The position numbers and the translations under genes were made by a program. A stretch of 64,000 bases of DNA from UBA10939 sp050942745 (GTDB taxonomy: Bacteria > Myxococcota > Myxococcia > Myxococcales > UBA5297): assembly GCA_050942745.1 (NCBI GenBank), contig JBMNNX010000004.1:1-64000 (forward strand), written 5' to 3'. The notes under the pieces were generated by a model. It did no database searches. It saw only the letters and a program-made list of their open reading frames with translations, and had not been told where the DNA came from. Within the stretch, counting starts at the first letter, position 1. Every line of letters starts with the position of its first letter. Below are positions 8,807 through 17,990 of this stretch, in pieces.

Positions 8807-10770
8807 AGCTCGTCAAAATCGCCGCCGCCGCGCTCAACACCCCCCCGCTCGACTGGAAGGGAAACCTCGACAAGGCGCTCGCGTGCATCGAGGAGGCCCG
8901 CGCGCAGGGCGCGAGCCTGCTGTGCCTGCCCGAGCTGTGCCTGCCCGGCTACGGCTGCGAGGACGCCTTCCACGCCCGCGGGGTCCAGGAGCGCGCGCTG
9001 CGCTCGCTCGAACAGATTCTGCCCGCGACGCGCGGGATGGTCGTCTCGCTCGGCCTGCCGCTGGCGTACCAGAACGCGCTGCTCGACGCCGCTTGCCTCA
9101 TCGCCGACGGCCGGCTGCTCGGGTTCGTGCCCAAGCAGCACCTCGCCGGCGACGGCATCCACTACGAGCCGCGGTGGTTCAAGCCCTGGCCGGCCGGCCG
9201 GCGCGCGAGCGTGACGTTCGCCGGCGAGCGGGTGCCGCTGGGCGACCTCGTCTTCGAGGTCGGCGGGGTGCGCCTCGGCTTCGAGATCTGCGAGGACGCC
9301 TGGGTCGCCCAGCGCCCCGGCGCCGCGCTGGCGCGGCATGGCGTAGACATCATCCTCAACCCCAGCGCGAGCCACTTCGCCTTCGGCAAGCGGGCCATCC
9401 GCGAGCGCCTGGTGGTCGAGGGCTCGCGCGCCTTCGGCGTCAGCTACGTCTACTCGAACCTGCTCGGCAACGAGGCGGGGCGTGTGGTCTACGACGGCGG
9501 CACGCTCCTCGCCTCCGGCGGACGGATCATCGCGCGCGGCCCGCGCTTCTCCTTCCTGCCGACGCGGGTGACGAGCGCGGTCATCGACGTGGACGCCACG
9601 CGGACGGTGCAGGTCCGCACCGCCAGCTTCGAGCCGGACTTCGCCGCCGACGAGGGTTGCGTGCGCGCGCACTTCGGGTGGCCGAAGGTGGCGCTCGAGG
9701 CCTCGCGGCCGGCGCCCGAGCCGATGGACACCAAGGAGGAGGAGCTCGCCCGCGCCGTCGCGCTCGGCCTCTTCGACTATCTGCGCAAGAGCCACGCCGA
9801 GGGCTTCGTCGTCTCGCTGAGCGGCGGTGCCGACTCCTCGGCGGTCGCCTCGCTCTGCGCGCTGACGGTGCAGCTCGCCTGGGCCGAGCTCGGGCGCGAA
9901 GGCTTCGCCGCAGCGCTCTCGCACGTGCGCGGGATAGGCGAGGCGGCGAGCGCGCGCGATGCGGTCCGCCGGCTGCTCACCTGCGTCTATCAGGCGACAC
10001 GCAACAGCACCGACACCACGCGCAACGCCGCCCGCACCCTCGCCGAGGCGCTCGGCGCCGAGCACATCGAGCTCGACGTTGAGGCGATGGTCGCCGGCTA
10101 CCGGGCGCTGGTGGAGAAGGGAATCGGCAGGTCGTTCGACTGGGCGACCGACGACCTGACGCTGCAGAACATCCAAGCTCGGGCGCGCGGGCCGAGCGTC
10201 TGGATGATCGCCAACGCCCGCAACGCGCTGCTGCTCGCCACCAGCAACCGCTCCGAGGCCGCGGTCGGCTACGCCACGATGGACGGTGACACCTGCGGCG
10301 GCCTGAGCCCCATCGCCGGCGTGGACAAGGCCTACCTGCGCCACTGGCTGCGCTGGCTCGAGAAGACCGGGCCCAAGGGGCTGCACCCCATCCCCGAGCT
10401 CGAGGCGGTCAGCGCCCAGGCGCCGACCGCCGAGCTGCGCCCGCCCGACAGCAATCAGACCGACGAGGCGGACCTCATGCCGTACGAGGTCCTCGACGCC
10501 ATCGAGCGCTTCGCCAGCCGCGACAAGCAGCTACCGCTCGAGGTCTACGCGCGGCTCGTGGCTGAGTTCCCCGCCCGCGAGCCGCGGCAGCTCGCCGCCT
10601 GGGTGGTTCGCTTCTTCAGGCTCTGGTGCCGCAACCAGTGGAAGCGCGAGCGCTACGCGCCCTCGTTCCACCTCGACGACGAGAACCTCGACCCGCGCTC
10701 CTGGTGCCGCTTCCCGATCCTGTCGAGCGGGTTCGAGGAGGAGCTCGAAGAGCTAACGAAGAACATATAA
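8803..10770 (+). CDS. nadE: Glutamine-dependent NAD+ synthetase
   Basis: This enzyme amidates nicotinate adenine dinucleotide to NAD+ using ammonia released from glutamine. The 655-aa protein has two domains. The N-terminal carbon-nitrogen hydrolase (glutaminase) domain has a recognisable triad: E44 (LPELCLPGYG), K111 (VPKQHL) and C163 (EICEDAW). The C-terminal synthetase has the ATP pyrophosphatase loop SGGADSS at 340-346 and the downstream NRSEAAVGYATMDGDTCGG segment. Length and order match the long eukaryotic/actinobacterial-type NadE. The ATG overlaps the pncB stop, with CAGGAGG upstream at 8791-8797. Nicotinate-mononucleotide adenylyltransferase, the intermediate step, is not in the window. 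Confidence 0.95.
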   Translation: MKLVKIAAAALNTPPLDWKGNLDKALACIEEARAQGASLLCLPELCLPGYGCEDAFHARGVQERALRSLEQILPATRGMVVSLGLPLAYQNALLDAACLIADGRLLGFVPKQHLAGDGIHYEPRWFKPWPAGRRASVTFAGERVPLGDLVFEVGGVRLGFEICEDAWVAQRPGAALARHGVDIILNPSASHFAFGKRAIRERLVVEGSRAFGVSYVYSNLLGNEAGRVVYDGGTLLASGGRIIARGPRFSFLPTRVTSAVIDVDATRTVQVRTASFEPDFAADEGCVRAHFGWPKVALEASRPAPEPMDTKEEELARAVALGLFDYLRKSHAEGFVVSLSGGADSSAVASLCALTVQLAWAELGREGFAAALSHVRGIGEAASARDAVRRLLTCVYQATRNSTDTTRNAARTLAEALGAEHIELDVEAMVAGYRALVEKGIGRSFDWATDDLTLQNIQARARGPSVWMIANARNALLLATSNRSEAAVGYATMDGDTCGGLSPIAGVDKAYLRHWLRWLEKTGPKGLHPIPELEAVSAQAPTAELRPPDSNQTDEADLMPYEVLDAIERFASRDKQLPLEVYARLVAEFPAREPRQLAAWVVRFFRLWCRNQWKRERYAPSFHLDDENLDPRSWCRFPILSSGFEEELEELTKNI

Positions 10771-10782
10771 ACGAGTGCGGTT

Positions 10783-10808
10783 GGTAGGGGCGCATGGCAA
10801 TGCGCCCG
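10783..10808. terminator. Hairpin after nadE (dispersed GGGCGCAT palindrome)
   Basis: The arms GGGCGCAT and ATGCGCCC enclose a 4-base loop, 12 bp after the nadE stop. There is no T-tract. The same sequence in reverse orientation is present at 40074-40101, so this is a dispersed palindromic repeat that may also act as a transcription end. Confidence 0.5.
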
Positions 10809-11114
10809 GCCTCGCAGGCCTCGGGTCCGAAAAGGTGCACGGCCGTGCGTCAGGTCGAACCGGCCGCAGAGACGGTCCGTCCTCAATTCGCGTTCCGCGC
10901 AACGAGATCGCGAGCGCCGCCACCGAACGTCGGAGGGCCCTTACGTGAAACGACCTGCGCAATCGAGGGCCGGAGGTCCGGCGTCCTGCCGGCCAGCCTT
11001 CGCGTAGTGGTTGCCATGTTGACGCGTGACCGGGCCGTCGAGAAGGCGGCTCTCCCACCTCGTCGCTGCGCGCGGCCTGTCTCGGCTGGCAGCGCGCGTG
11101 CGCTGGAACGAGGC
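10809..11114. other. Intergenic, no gene seen
   Basis: This stretch lies between nadE and the RND gene. Its open frames have no family features and no ribosome binding site. Only short palindromes (for example GCACGGCCGTGC) were seen. Confidence 0.6.
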
Positions 11115-11480
11115 GGCCCTTCGACTCCGCCCCCGCCGCTAGCGCGTCGGGAGCTACGCTCAGGGCGAACGGAGCAGGGCCCAAGCTCGGTGGCGCGGCC
11201 CTTCGACTCCGCTCCCGCCGCTGTCGCATCGGGAGCTGCGCTCGGCGAACGGAGTAGGGCCCGAGCTCGGGCGGCCCTTCGACTCCGTTCCCGCCGCTGT
11301 CGCGTCGGGAGCTACGCTCAGGGCGAACGGAGCAGGGCCCGAGCTCGGGGTGGCCCTTCGACTCCGCTCCTGCCGCTGACGCGCCGGGAGCTACGCTCAG
11401 GGCGAACGGAGTAGGGCCCGAGCTCGGGATTGCCCTTCGATCCCGCCGCCGCCGCATCGAGCGCCGCGCTCAGGGCGAAG
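11115..11480. repeat. Tandem array of about 79-bp units
   Basis: Four full units and one partial unit start at about 11115, 11197, 11273, 11352 and 11430 (periods 82, 76, 79 and 78). Each opens with GGCCCTTCGACTCCG, passes through a GGGAGCTACGCTCAGGGCGA-like core and ends with GGGCCCGAGCTCGGG, which contains the palindrome CCGAGCTCGG. The last partial unit overlaps the 3' end of the RND gene, whose stop is at 11470. A degenerate single copy is found at 27178-27240. The array is non-coding in all frames, as far as I can tell. Confidence 0.8.
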
Positions 11481-14400
11481 GGGCGAGGCCCTCCTGCTGA
11501 GCCTTGCGCTCCGCGGTAAGCACGTAGAGCGCCGGCAGCAGTACCAGCGTGACCAAGGTCGAGACCACCAGCCCGCCGACGATCACCCGCGCCAGCGGCG
11601 CCTGGATCTCGGCGCCCTCGCCGATAGCCAGCGCGATGGGGAGCATCGCCAGGACCGTCGTCAGTGTCGTCATCAAGATGGGCCGCAAGCGCTCGCGGCC
11701 GGCGCCGACGATGGCCTCCAGGACGCCCAGGCCCTTCTCGCGTCGCAGGAAGTTGGCCGCGTCGACCAGCACGATGGCGTTGTTGACCGCGATGCCCACC
11801 AGCACGATGGCGCCGAGGAAGGCGTTCAGGCTGAAGGTCGTGCCGGTCGCCAGCAGGATGAGCACCACGCCGACGAGGCCGAAGGGCACCGCCGACATCA
11901 CGATGAGCGGGTCGCGCAGCGACTCGAACTGCACGGCCATCACCGCGAAGACGAGCAGCACCGCCAACAGCAGCCCCGTCCCCAGCCCGCTGAAGGTGCT
12001 CTGCTGCTCGCGGGCCTCGCCGCCGATCTCGACGCTGAAGCCGGGCGGCAGCTCGATTCCCGCCAGCGCGGCCTCGAGGTCGGCGACGACCGCGCTCAGC
12101 TCCCGGTCGCCCAGCCCGCCGACGATGGAGACCATGCGCTCCTGGCCAGACCGCTCGATGGAGGCCGGGCCGCGCCGCTTGCCAATCTGCGCCACCGCCG
12201 ACAGCGGCACGACCCCGCGCGACGAGAGGATGGGCAGGCCGCCGAGCTGCTCGGTCCGCTCGCGGTCGGCCTCGCGAAGCACGACGCGCAGGTCGTACTC
12301 GTCGCCCGCCTGCCGAAAGCGCGTCGCCACCCGGCCCAGCAGATAGGTCTCGAGCGTCTGCGCGATCTCCGGCCGGGTGAGCCCCAGGTCCGCGGCGCGC
12401 GCGGTGTCCACGACGACCGTGCGCTCCTCGAGCCCCTCCTCGCGGCTGATACGCACGTCGGCGATCCCCGGGACGGTGCCCATCAGCGCCTCTATCCGCC
12501 GCGCCAGGCGCGCCGCGTCGTCGAGGTCGTGCCCGCGCAGCTCTACCACCAGCCGCTCGCCCTGCCTGCCGCGCATGAAGCGCTGCAGCGGATTGGTGGT
12601 GCGCTGGCGCAGGCGGATGCGCACGTCGGGGATGCCGCTGGTCGCCTTGCGCATCGCATCGAGGATCTCGGCGCTGCCGCGCTCGCGCTGCGACACCGGG
12701 ACCAGCGTCAGCTCGACCTCGCCTTCGTGGCCGCCGCCAGGCCGGTAGGGGTTATCCGGGCCCGCCGAGCTGACGACGTTGGCTATCTCCTCGGGCCGGC
12801 AGACCGAGCGCATCCGCCGCTCGATCTCGCGGACCACCTCGCGCGTGCGCTCGACCGGTGTGCCGACCGGCAGCTCGAGATCGAGGTCGATGACGCCCTC
12901 GTCGGTCTGCGGCATCAGCTCGAGCGGCACGGCGGGCAGCAGCCGCAGCGCGAGCAGCAGCATCGCCAAGGAGCCGGCGATCGTCAGCCACGGCTGGCGC
13001 AGGGCGGCGCGCAGCGCGCGGGCGTAGAGGCTCTCCATCGCGTGCTGCCAGCGCTCGAGCCGCTGCGCCAGCCGGGCCAGGAGCCCGCCGCCTTTGCCGA
13101 ATGGACGATCGAGCAGGCGCGCGGCCAGCGACGGCACGAGGGTGACGGCGACGACCAGCGAGCAGGCGAGCGCGAAGACCACGACCATCGCCAGCTCGGC
13201 GAAGAAGATGCCGGCGAAGCCGCCGAGGAACACCACCGGCGCGAAGGCCACCACGGTGGTGAGCGTGCCCGCGATGATGGCCCCGGCGACCTCGTGGGCG
13301 CCCTCGATGGCCGCCCGCACGGCAGGCAGGCCCTCCTCGCGCTTCCGGTAGATCTTCTCGAGGATGACGATCGAGTTGTCGACGAGCATCCCGACCCCGA
13401 GCGCGAGCCCGCCGAACGAGATGAGGTTGAGCGAGTAGCCGGCGAAGTACATCAGCGCGAAGGTCGCCATCATCGAGAAAGGAATGGAGAGCGCGATGAC
13501 GAAGGTCGCGCGCAGGTTGCGCAGAAAGAAGAGCAGCACCAGGACCGCGAGCAGCGCCCCGCTGAGCGCCGAGTCGCGCACGTTGGTGATCGAGGCGCGG
13601 ATGTAGCTCGCGGTGTCCTGGACGACGATGACCCGAAGGCGCCCCTGGTACTCCTCGTTGATGCGCTTGATCTCCTCCTTGAGCGTCTCGACCACCTCGA
13701 CGGTGTTCGCGCCCGACTGCTTGGAGACGCGCATCACGATGCCCGGCGCCTTGTCGACCCACTGCTCGCTGCGAATCTCCTGGAAGGTGTCGCTCACGGT
13801 GGCGACGTCGCGCACGTAGACCGGGCGCGCGCGCCCGGCGTCGCCGTCGCGGGCGGGCAGGCGGGTGACGAGGACGTTCTCTATCTCTTCGACCGAGGAG
13901 AGCTCTCCGAGCGTTCGCACCAGCACCTCGCGCCCGGACTCGCCGAGGTCGCCGGCGGCGACGTTGCGGTTGTCATTCGCGAGCGCCTGCACGACCTGCT
14001 CGCCAGTGACGCCCAGCGCGACGAGCCGGGCGAGGTCGAGCTCGACGCGCAGCTCGCGGACGCGGCCTCCGTTGACCCTCACCGCGGCGATGCCCGGCAG
14101 GCGCTCGAGCCGGCGGGTGAGGACCTCGTCGGCCAGGTAGCGCAGGCGGCGCGGGTCGCCGCCGCCGCTCAGGCCCAGGGTCGCGATGGGAGTCGCCGAA
14201 ATGTCGAACTTGAGGACTGTCGGCGAATCTGCGTCTTCGGGCAGCCGCGCCCGCAGCCGGTCGAGCGCCTCGCGCACGTCGCTGGCGGCACCGTCGAGAT
14301 CGGTGCGCCACTCGAACTGGAGCTGCACCCGCGACAGGCCCTCGGAGGACTCGGCCTCGAGCGCGGTGACCCCTGAAACCGTCGAGACCGCCTGCTCGAT

Positions 14401-14598
14401 AGGGCGAGTGATGAGGTTCTCGATCTCCTCCGGCCCCACGCCCTCGTAGCGGGTGACGACGTTGATGCGCGGGAAGTCGACCTCAGGCAGCAGATCGACC
14501 GGCAGGCGGGCCATGCCCACCGCGCCGAGGATGCAGACCGTCGCCGCGAAAACCCCGACGCCGATGGGCCTGCGGACCGAGGTCGAGATTAGGCTCAT
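11470..14598 (-). CDS. RND efflux transporter permease (AcrB/HAE1-like)
   Basis: This is the inner-membrane proton antiporter of a tripartite efflux pump, 1042 aa, the usual family length. The N-terminal segment MSLISTSVRRPIGVGVF leads into the first membrane helix, followed by a large periplasmic porter domain. The helix 4 motif GVGMLVDNSIVILE carries the Asp of the proton relay. A second half repeats the layout, with LNAFLGAIVLVGIAVNNAIVLVD. The ATG at 14598 overlaps the stop of the membrane-fusion protein gene (ATGA), so the two are co-translated. No TolC-type outer-membrane channel gene is present, so the pump must borrow one. The substrate cannot be told; sequence character is nearer the hydrophobic/amphiphilic-efflux (HAE1-like) group than the metal (CzcA) group, but this is a judgement by eye. 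The last bases run into the 79-bp repeat array. Confidence 0.93.
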   Translation of the reverse strand: MSLISTSVRRPIGVGVFAATVCILGAVGMARLPVDLLPEVDFPRINVVTRYEGVGPEEIENLITRPIEQAVSTVSGVTALEAESSEGLSRVQLQFEWRTDLDGAASDVREALDRLRARLPEDADSPTVLKFDISATPIATLGLSGGGDPRRLRYLADEVLTRRLERLPGIAAVRVNGGRVRELRVELDLARLVALGVTGEQVVQALANDNRNVAAGDLGESGREVLVRTLGELSSVEEIENVLVTRLPARDGDAGRARPVYVRDVATVSDTFQEIRSEQWVDKAPGIVMRVSKQSGANTVEVVETLKEEIKRINEEYQGRLRVIVVQDTASYIRASITNVRDSALSGALLAVLVLLFFLRNLRATFVIALSIPFSMMATFALMYFAGYSLNLISFGGLALGVGMLVDNSIVILEKIYRKREEGLPAVRAAIEGAHEVAGAIIAGTLTTVVAFAPVVFLGGFAGIFFAELAMVVVFALACSLVVAVTLVPSLAARLLDRPFGKGGGLLARLAQRLERWQHAMESLYARALRAALRQPWLTIAGSLAMLLLALRLLPAVPLELMPQTDEGVIDLDLELPVGTPVERTREVVREIERRMRSVCRPEEIANVVSSAGPDNPYRPGGGHEGEVELTLVPVSQRERGSAEILDAMRKATSGIPDVRIRLRQRTTNPLQRFMRGRQGERLVVELRGHDLDDAARLARRIEALMGTVPGIADVRISREEGLEERTVVVDTARAADLGLTRPEIAQTLETYLLGRVATRFRQAGDEYDLRVVLREADRERTEQLGGLPILSSRGVVPLSAVAQIGKRRGPASIERSGQERMVSIVGGLGDRELSAVVADLEAALAGIELPPGFSVEIGGEAREQQSTFSGLGTGLLLAVLLVFAVMAVQFESLRDPLIVMSAVPFGLVGVVLILLATGTTFSLNAFLGAIVLVGIAVNNAIVLVDAANFLRREKGLGVLEAIVGAGRERLRPILMTTLTTVLAMLPIALAIGEGAEIQAPLARVIVGGLVVSTLVTLVLLPALYVLTAERKAQQEGLAPSP

Positions 14599-15842
14599 CG
14601 CCCCGCCTCCGCGCCCGGCGGCGACTCGGCGATTCGAACCGGTGCGCCGTCGGCGAGGTCGGTGTGGCCGGCGACGAGGACGCGCGCCGCGTCGGGGAGC
14701 TTCGCCTCGATCGCCGCGCGGTCGCCGTCGCGGGCGACGACGACGGCCGGGACCCAGCGGGCCACTCCATCGACCATGACGAACAGGCCGCTCTCGACCT
14801 TGCCTGTCGGTTGCAGCCGGGTCAGCACGGCGATGCCCGGGACGACGGTGGCCTGCGCGAGCTCGCGCCGCACGACGACGACCTCGGCGTATCTGCCCGG
14901 CAGCCAGGAGGGCGGCGGCGACTCGACGAGCGCCTCCACGGTGACGATCCGCTGCTCGCGGCTGACCTCGCCGGCGATGCCGGTGATCTTCGCGGGCAGG
15001 CCTTCGCCCGACTCGAGCGCTGCGCCCTGCGTGTGGCCGGCGGCAGCTCCGGCGAACACGCGCACCGTCGCGCTGACCTCGAGGCCGCCGATGTCCATCT
15101 CGGGCACCTGGAAGCGCACGCGCAGCGGCGAGGTCGCCACCAGGCGCACCAGCCGCGCGCCGGCCTGCACGATAGCGCCGGGATCGACGTAGCGATCGGC
15201 GATGCGCCCGGCGAACGGCGCGCGCACCTTGCTCTCGACGCTGCGCTTGTCGAGCAGGCGCACCCGCGCGCGGGCCTCGGCGCCGCTGGCGGCCGCGGCG
15301 TCGGCTGCTGCCGCCAACGCCGCCACCTTTGCCCGCTGCTGCGCGAGCTCTTGGTCGCTGACCAAGCGCTTGGCGGCGAGCGGCTCGAGGCGCGCGGCCT
15401 CCTCGGCGGCGAGGTCGTGCTCGACGCGGGCCCGCTGCTCCTCGGCCGCCCGGGCGGCCACCTGAGCCTCGGCTTCGGCTATCTGCTCGCGAGCGTCTAC
15501 GGGGTCGAGCTCGGCGAGGACCTGGCCGGCGCGGACGGTGTCGCCGACGCGGACGTGCACCGCGACCAGGCGGCCCGGGTAGAAGGCCGAGATGTCGGCG
15601 GCGTCGGCGTCGAGCTCGCCGGGATAGCTGCGCCGCTCGGTGATCGAGGCGCGGGTCACCTCGGCGACGGCGACCGGGATGACCCGCGGGCCTGCGCCTC
15701 CTTGGCCGCCCGGAGCGCGCTCTTTCGAGGAGAAGGCGAACGACGCGCCGATGGCCGCGACGCCCAGGGCCACGACGGCCCAGCCGAGCCGCGAGCGCAA
15801 GCGTGAGGGTTCAGGTGCGGTGTCGATCGAGGAGACGGGCAT
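14595..15842 (-). CDS. RND efflux periplasmic adaptor (membrane-fusion protein)
   Basis: This 415-aa adaptor links the RND permease to an outer-membrane channel. After a short N-terminal tail, one membrane anchor (LGWAVVALGVAAIGASFAF) at about 19-37 places the rest in the periplasm. A split lipoyl domain follows (AFYPGRLVAVHVRVGDTVRAGQ and VRAPFAGRIADRYVDPGAIV), interrupted by an Ala/Glu-rich alpha-helical hairpin at about 118-195, then beta-barrel and membrane-proximal regions. It is the first gene of the pair and overlaps the permease gene by ATGA. The upstream non-coding DNA carries the 42-bp-period palindrome array, a possible regulatory region for this operon. Confidence 0.92.
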   Translation of the reverse strand: MPVSSIDTAPEPSRLRSRLGWAVVALGVAAIGASFAFSSKERAPGGQGGAGPRVIPVAVAEVTRASITERRSYPGELDADAADISAFYPGRLVAVHVRVGDTVRAGQVLAELDPVDAREQIAEAEAQVAARAAEEQRARVEHDLAAEEAARLEPLAAKRLVSDQELAQQRAKVAALAAAADAAAASGAEARARVRLLDKRSVESKVRAPFAGRIADRYVDPGAIVQAGARLVRLVATSPLRVRFQVPEMDIGGLEVSATVRVFAGAAAGHTQGAALESGEGLPAKITGIAGEVSREQRIVTVEALVESPPPSWLPGRYAEVVVVRRELAQATVVPGIAVLTRLQPTGKVESGLFVMVDGVARWVPAVVVARDGDRAAIEAKLPDAARVLVAGHTDLADGAPVRIAESPPGAEAGR

Positions 15843-16499
15843 CGAGTTGCGCCGGAGTGTCGATGATGGGGCCGCTGGATGCGACGGGCCGGCGGTGAGA
15901 GCCGAAGCGCCCGCGCGTGGGCGTCACCGTAGCACAAGGGGGGCGGGCGCGAGGCGCCTGAAGTCGACTCGGCAAGGACGCTCCGGGCCTCTCGGCGGGC
16001 AAGCAGCAGACCGAATTCTTGGCATGGCGGTCAGATCGGCGGCTCGCGGCCACTAATTTAGTTCCGAACGGGGTGGGCACCCTCCGCTGGGAACTAATTT
16101 AGTCCCGGAGCGAGGCTCCCTCGCCCGTTCGAGAACCAAAACTGATAGAAATCGGGCGTTCAGGCCGCCCGCTCGAACGAAATTAGTTCCCGAGTGGCCT
16201 CGGCTATCTCGGTCTCGAACTAAATTAGTTCGCGGCAGGTCAGCCCCCCTTCGACTCGAACTAATTTGGTTCCCCGCGGCGTGGACCGATGAGCCCCAGT
16301 CTTCGGCAAAGCAGCGGACCGGACGGCGCTTCGTCCCTCCTGCCTCGGGTTTCCTCCAGGAGAAAAATGGACGGCGGAGCTCCAGCTGGACGGCGGAGCT
16401 CGCCAGCCTAAGCTCGCTCGTAGAGACCCGCAGGCGGCTCGTTGCCGAGCTCAGCGAAGGCGAAACGAATCGGGCACTGCGGAGCTGGGCGGCGCCGCT
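15843..16499. other. Intergenic region holding a palindrome array and short repeats
   Basis: This 657-bp gap lies between the adaptor gene and the 3' end of a lipoprotein gene on the same strand. It holds the six-unit array listed at 16052-16270 and a 15-bp direct repeat (TGGACGGCGGAGCTC) twice near 16367 and 16388, related to repeats at 22650 and 22800. No convincing gene was found. A and T bases are concentrated in the palindromes. Confidence 0.7.
16052..16270. repeat. Array of six AT-rich palindromes at 41-42 bp spacing
   Basis: Centres lie at 16057, 16098, 16140 (degenerate), 16182, 16224 and 16265, so spacings are 41, 42, 42, 42 and 41 bp. The repeated element is GAACTAAWTTAGTTCC or a near match; at 16217-16231 it is a perfect 15-bp palindrome. 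Intervening segments of about 26 bp differ in sequence, but most contain their own short GC-rich hairpin (for example GGAGC-GAG-GCTCC at 16106-16118). The period equals about four helical turns, so all sites face the same side of the DNA. A cooperative regulator-binding array is the simplest reading. Confidence 0.75.
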
Positions 16500-17894
16500 T
16501 CAAGTCGGCTCGAGCGGCGTGTCGAACGTTCCCCAAGCGCGTAGCGTCTGGCCTGCCCGGATCCCGGCGCCTTGGATGACGATCTCGAATTGTCCGGAGA
16601 CTCGGGACGACGAGTAGGTCGCCTCCAGCCACCAGCGAGTGACCTCATCGCCGCTCTCGGCGATGCCGCAACGCCGGAAGTACAGACTCTGCCAAGCCAG
16701 GGGGAGGCTCGCCGCGAAAGTGCTCCAACCGTTGTCGTGGGTGTCGAAACGCAGAATTGCGCCCGGCGGGTCTTGGCAGTTGATGGTGATTGTGCCTCCT
16801 GCCGAGGCGCCGCTGACGCCGAACTCCAGGTTGGGTGCCCAGTACGGCATTTGGATGGCTGCAAAATCGGACGAGACCCCGTATTGCGCGAGAATGCTCG
16901 TGCCCTGAGCGAGCACCGTCCCGTCGAGCGCCCAGGTCATGAGGTTGGGCGAGTCGACGCATTGGCCCTGGTCCGAGCATACATAGGGCGCGTTGCAGGA
17001 GCCGCAGTTGCCCCCACAGGCGCTCATGCCGCACTCCCTCCCTCCGCACGAGCAGCACTCGTCGCCCTGGCAGCCACGCTCGCCGCAGCTCTCCTTGATT
17101 TCCACTCTCGAGCCGCGGCAGTCGAACCACCAGACGTCGCCGAGCTCGCATGCGTACGTCACGTGCGCGTCCTCGTCGCAGGTGCAGAACCCGTTGCGGC
17201 AGGTCGTGCCGGGGCCCACGCAGGAAGCGCCCTCACAGCAGAGCTGCCCGGCGTTGCCGCAGGGCTGACAGTAGCCCGCAACGCAGGCGAGGCCCGTGTT
17301 GCAGGTCAAGCCTACGCAGCAAGGCTGTTCGCGGGCGCCGCAGGAGGTGGTCGCTTGGCAGACCCCGCCGACGCAGGAGAGGCCTGTGTTGCAGGCTGAG
17401 CCTGCGCAGCACGGCTGCCCGCTGGAGCCGCAGGAGGTGGTCGCTTGGCAATACCCGCCGACGCAGGAGAGACCCGTGCTGCAGGCTGAGCCTGCGCAGC
17501 AGGGCTGCCCGCTGGAGCCGCAGGCGGTGGTCGCTTGGCAAAACCCGCCGACACAGGAGAGGCCCGTGTTGCAGGCCGAGCCGCTGCAGCACGGCTGCCC
17601 GCTGGCGCCGCAGTCGGTGGCGCCTTGGCAAGTCCCGCCGATGCAATCGAGGCCCGAATTGCACGCGGTGCCGTTGCAGCAGTCCTCGCCACTTCCGCCA
17701 CAAGAGCCTTCGGCCTGGCACCTGCCAAAGGAGTCACAGGTCTCGCCGGGATTGCAGCCCGGTGAGCACTCACCGCCGCAGCCGTCGTGGCCGCAAACGC
17801 GCTCATCGCAGTGCGGGACGCATGCGTCCGCCAAGTCAGAGGTCGAGTCGCACGCCGCGAGGGCCAGCGCGAGCAGGAAAACGCTGTGCTTCAT
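16500..17894 (-). CDS. Cys-rich repeat lipoprotein
   Basis: This is a 464-aa secreted lipoprotein. I chose the ATG at 17894 because MKHSVFLLALALAAC is a lipoprotein signal with the lipid-accepting Cys at about 15, and an AAGGGGGA sits upstream; a longer reading frame extends to 18035 but would bury the signal. After C-rich flanking sequence come five tandem 30-residue repeats of the pattern CGxSGQPCCxGxxCNTGLxCVGGxCQ, then further Cys pairs, and a C-terminal domain of about 150 residues (SPNLMTWALDGTVLAQG onward) with few Cys, probably a beta-sandwich. Disulfide-rich repeats of this kind are common in surface lipoproteins of myxobacteria-like genomes. The function is not known. It is divergent from nrtR, sharing the upstream region. 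Confidence 0.8.
   Translation of the reverse strand: MKHSVFLLALALAACDSTSDLADACVPHCDERVCGHDGCGGECSPGCNPGETCDSFGRCQAEGSCGGSGEDCCNGTACNSGLDCIGGTCQGATDCGASGQPCCSGSACNTGLSCVGGFCQATTACGSSGQPCCAGSACSTGLSCVGGYCQATTSCGSSGQPCCAGSACNTGLSCVGGVCQATTSCGAREQPCCVGLTCNTGLACVAGYCQPCGNAGQLCCEGASCVGPGTTCRNGFCTCDEDAHVTYACELGDVWWFDCRGSRVEIKESCGERGCQGDECCSCGGRECGMSACGGNCGSCNAPYVCSDQGQCVDSPNLMTWALDGTVLAQGTSILAQYGVSSDFAAIQMPYWAPNLEFGVSGASAGGTITINCQDPPGAILRFDTHDNGWSTFAASLPLAWQSLYFRRCGIAESGDEVTRWWLEATYSSSRVSGQFEIVIQGAGIRAGQTLRAWGTFDTPLEPT
17262..17702 (-). repeat. 90-bp coding tandem repeats (5 copies)
   Basis: Five direct units of 90 bp encode the 30-residue Cys modules of the lipoprotein (the last is 27 residues). 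The central copies are nearly identical at DNA level, which suggests recent unit duplication and possible copy-number variation. Confidence 0.85.
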
Positions 17895-17990
17895 GGGCGG
17901 TCCCCCTTCTGTCAAAAGGCGGCGAGGATACCCGACGGCCCACCGCCGAGACCAGGGCCGAGGCCTACCCTCCGCCGCTGCCCTGGCCAC

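Noticed and set aside
11115..11480. CRISPR or coding-repeat reading of the 79-bp array
   Set aside because: Units are continuous without unique spacers and vary in length by non-multiples of three, so it is neither CRISPR nor an in-frame protein repeat.
16052..16270. CRISPR array reading of the palindrome repeats
   Set aside because: The repeat is only about 16 bp, spacers carry their own hairpins, one repeat is degenerate in the middle, and there are no cas genes nearby.
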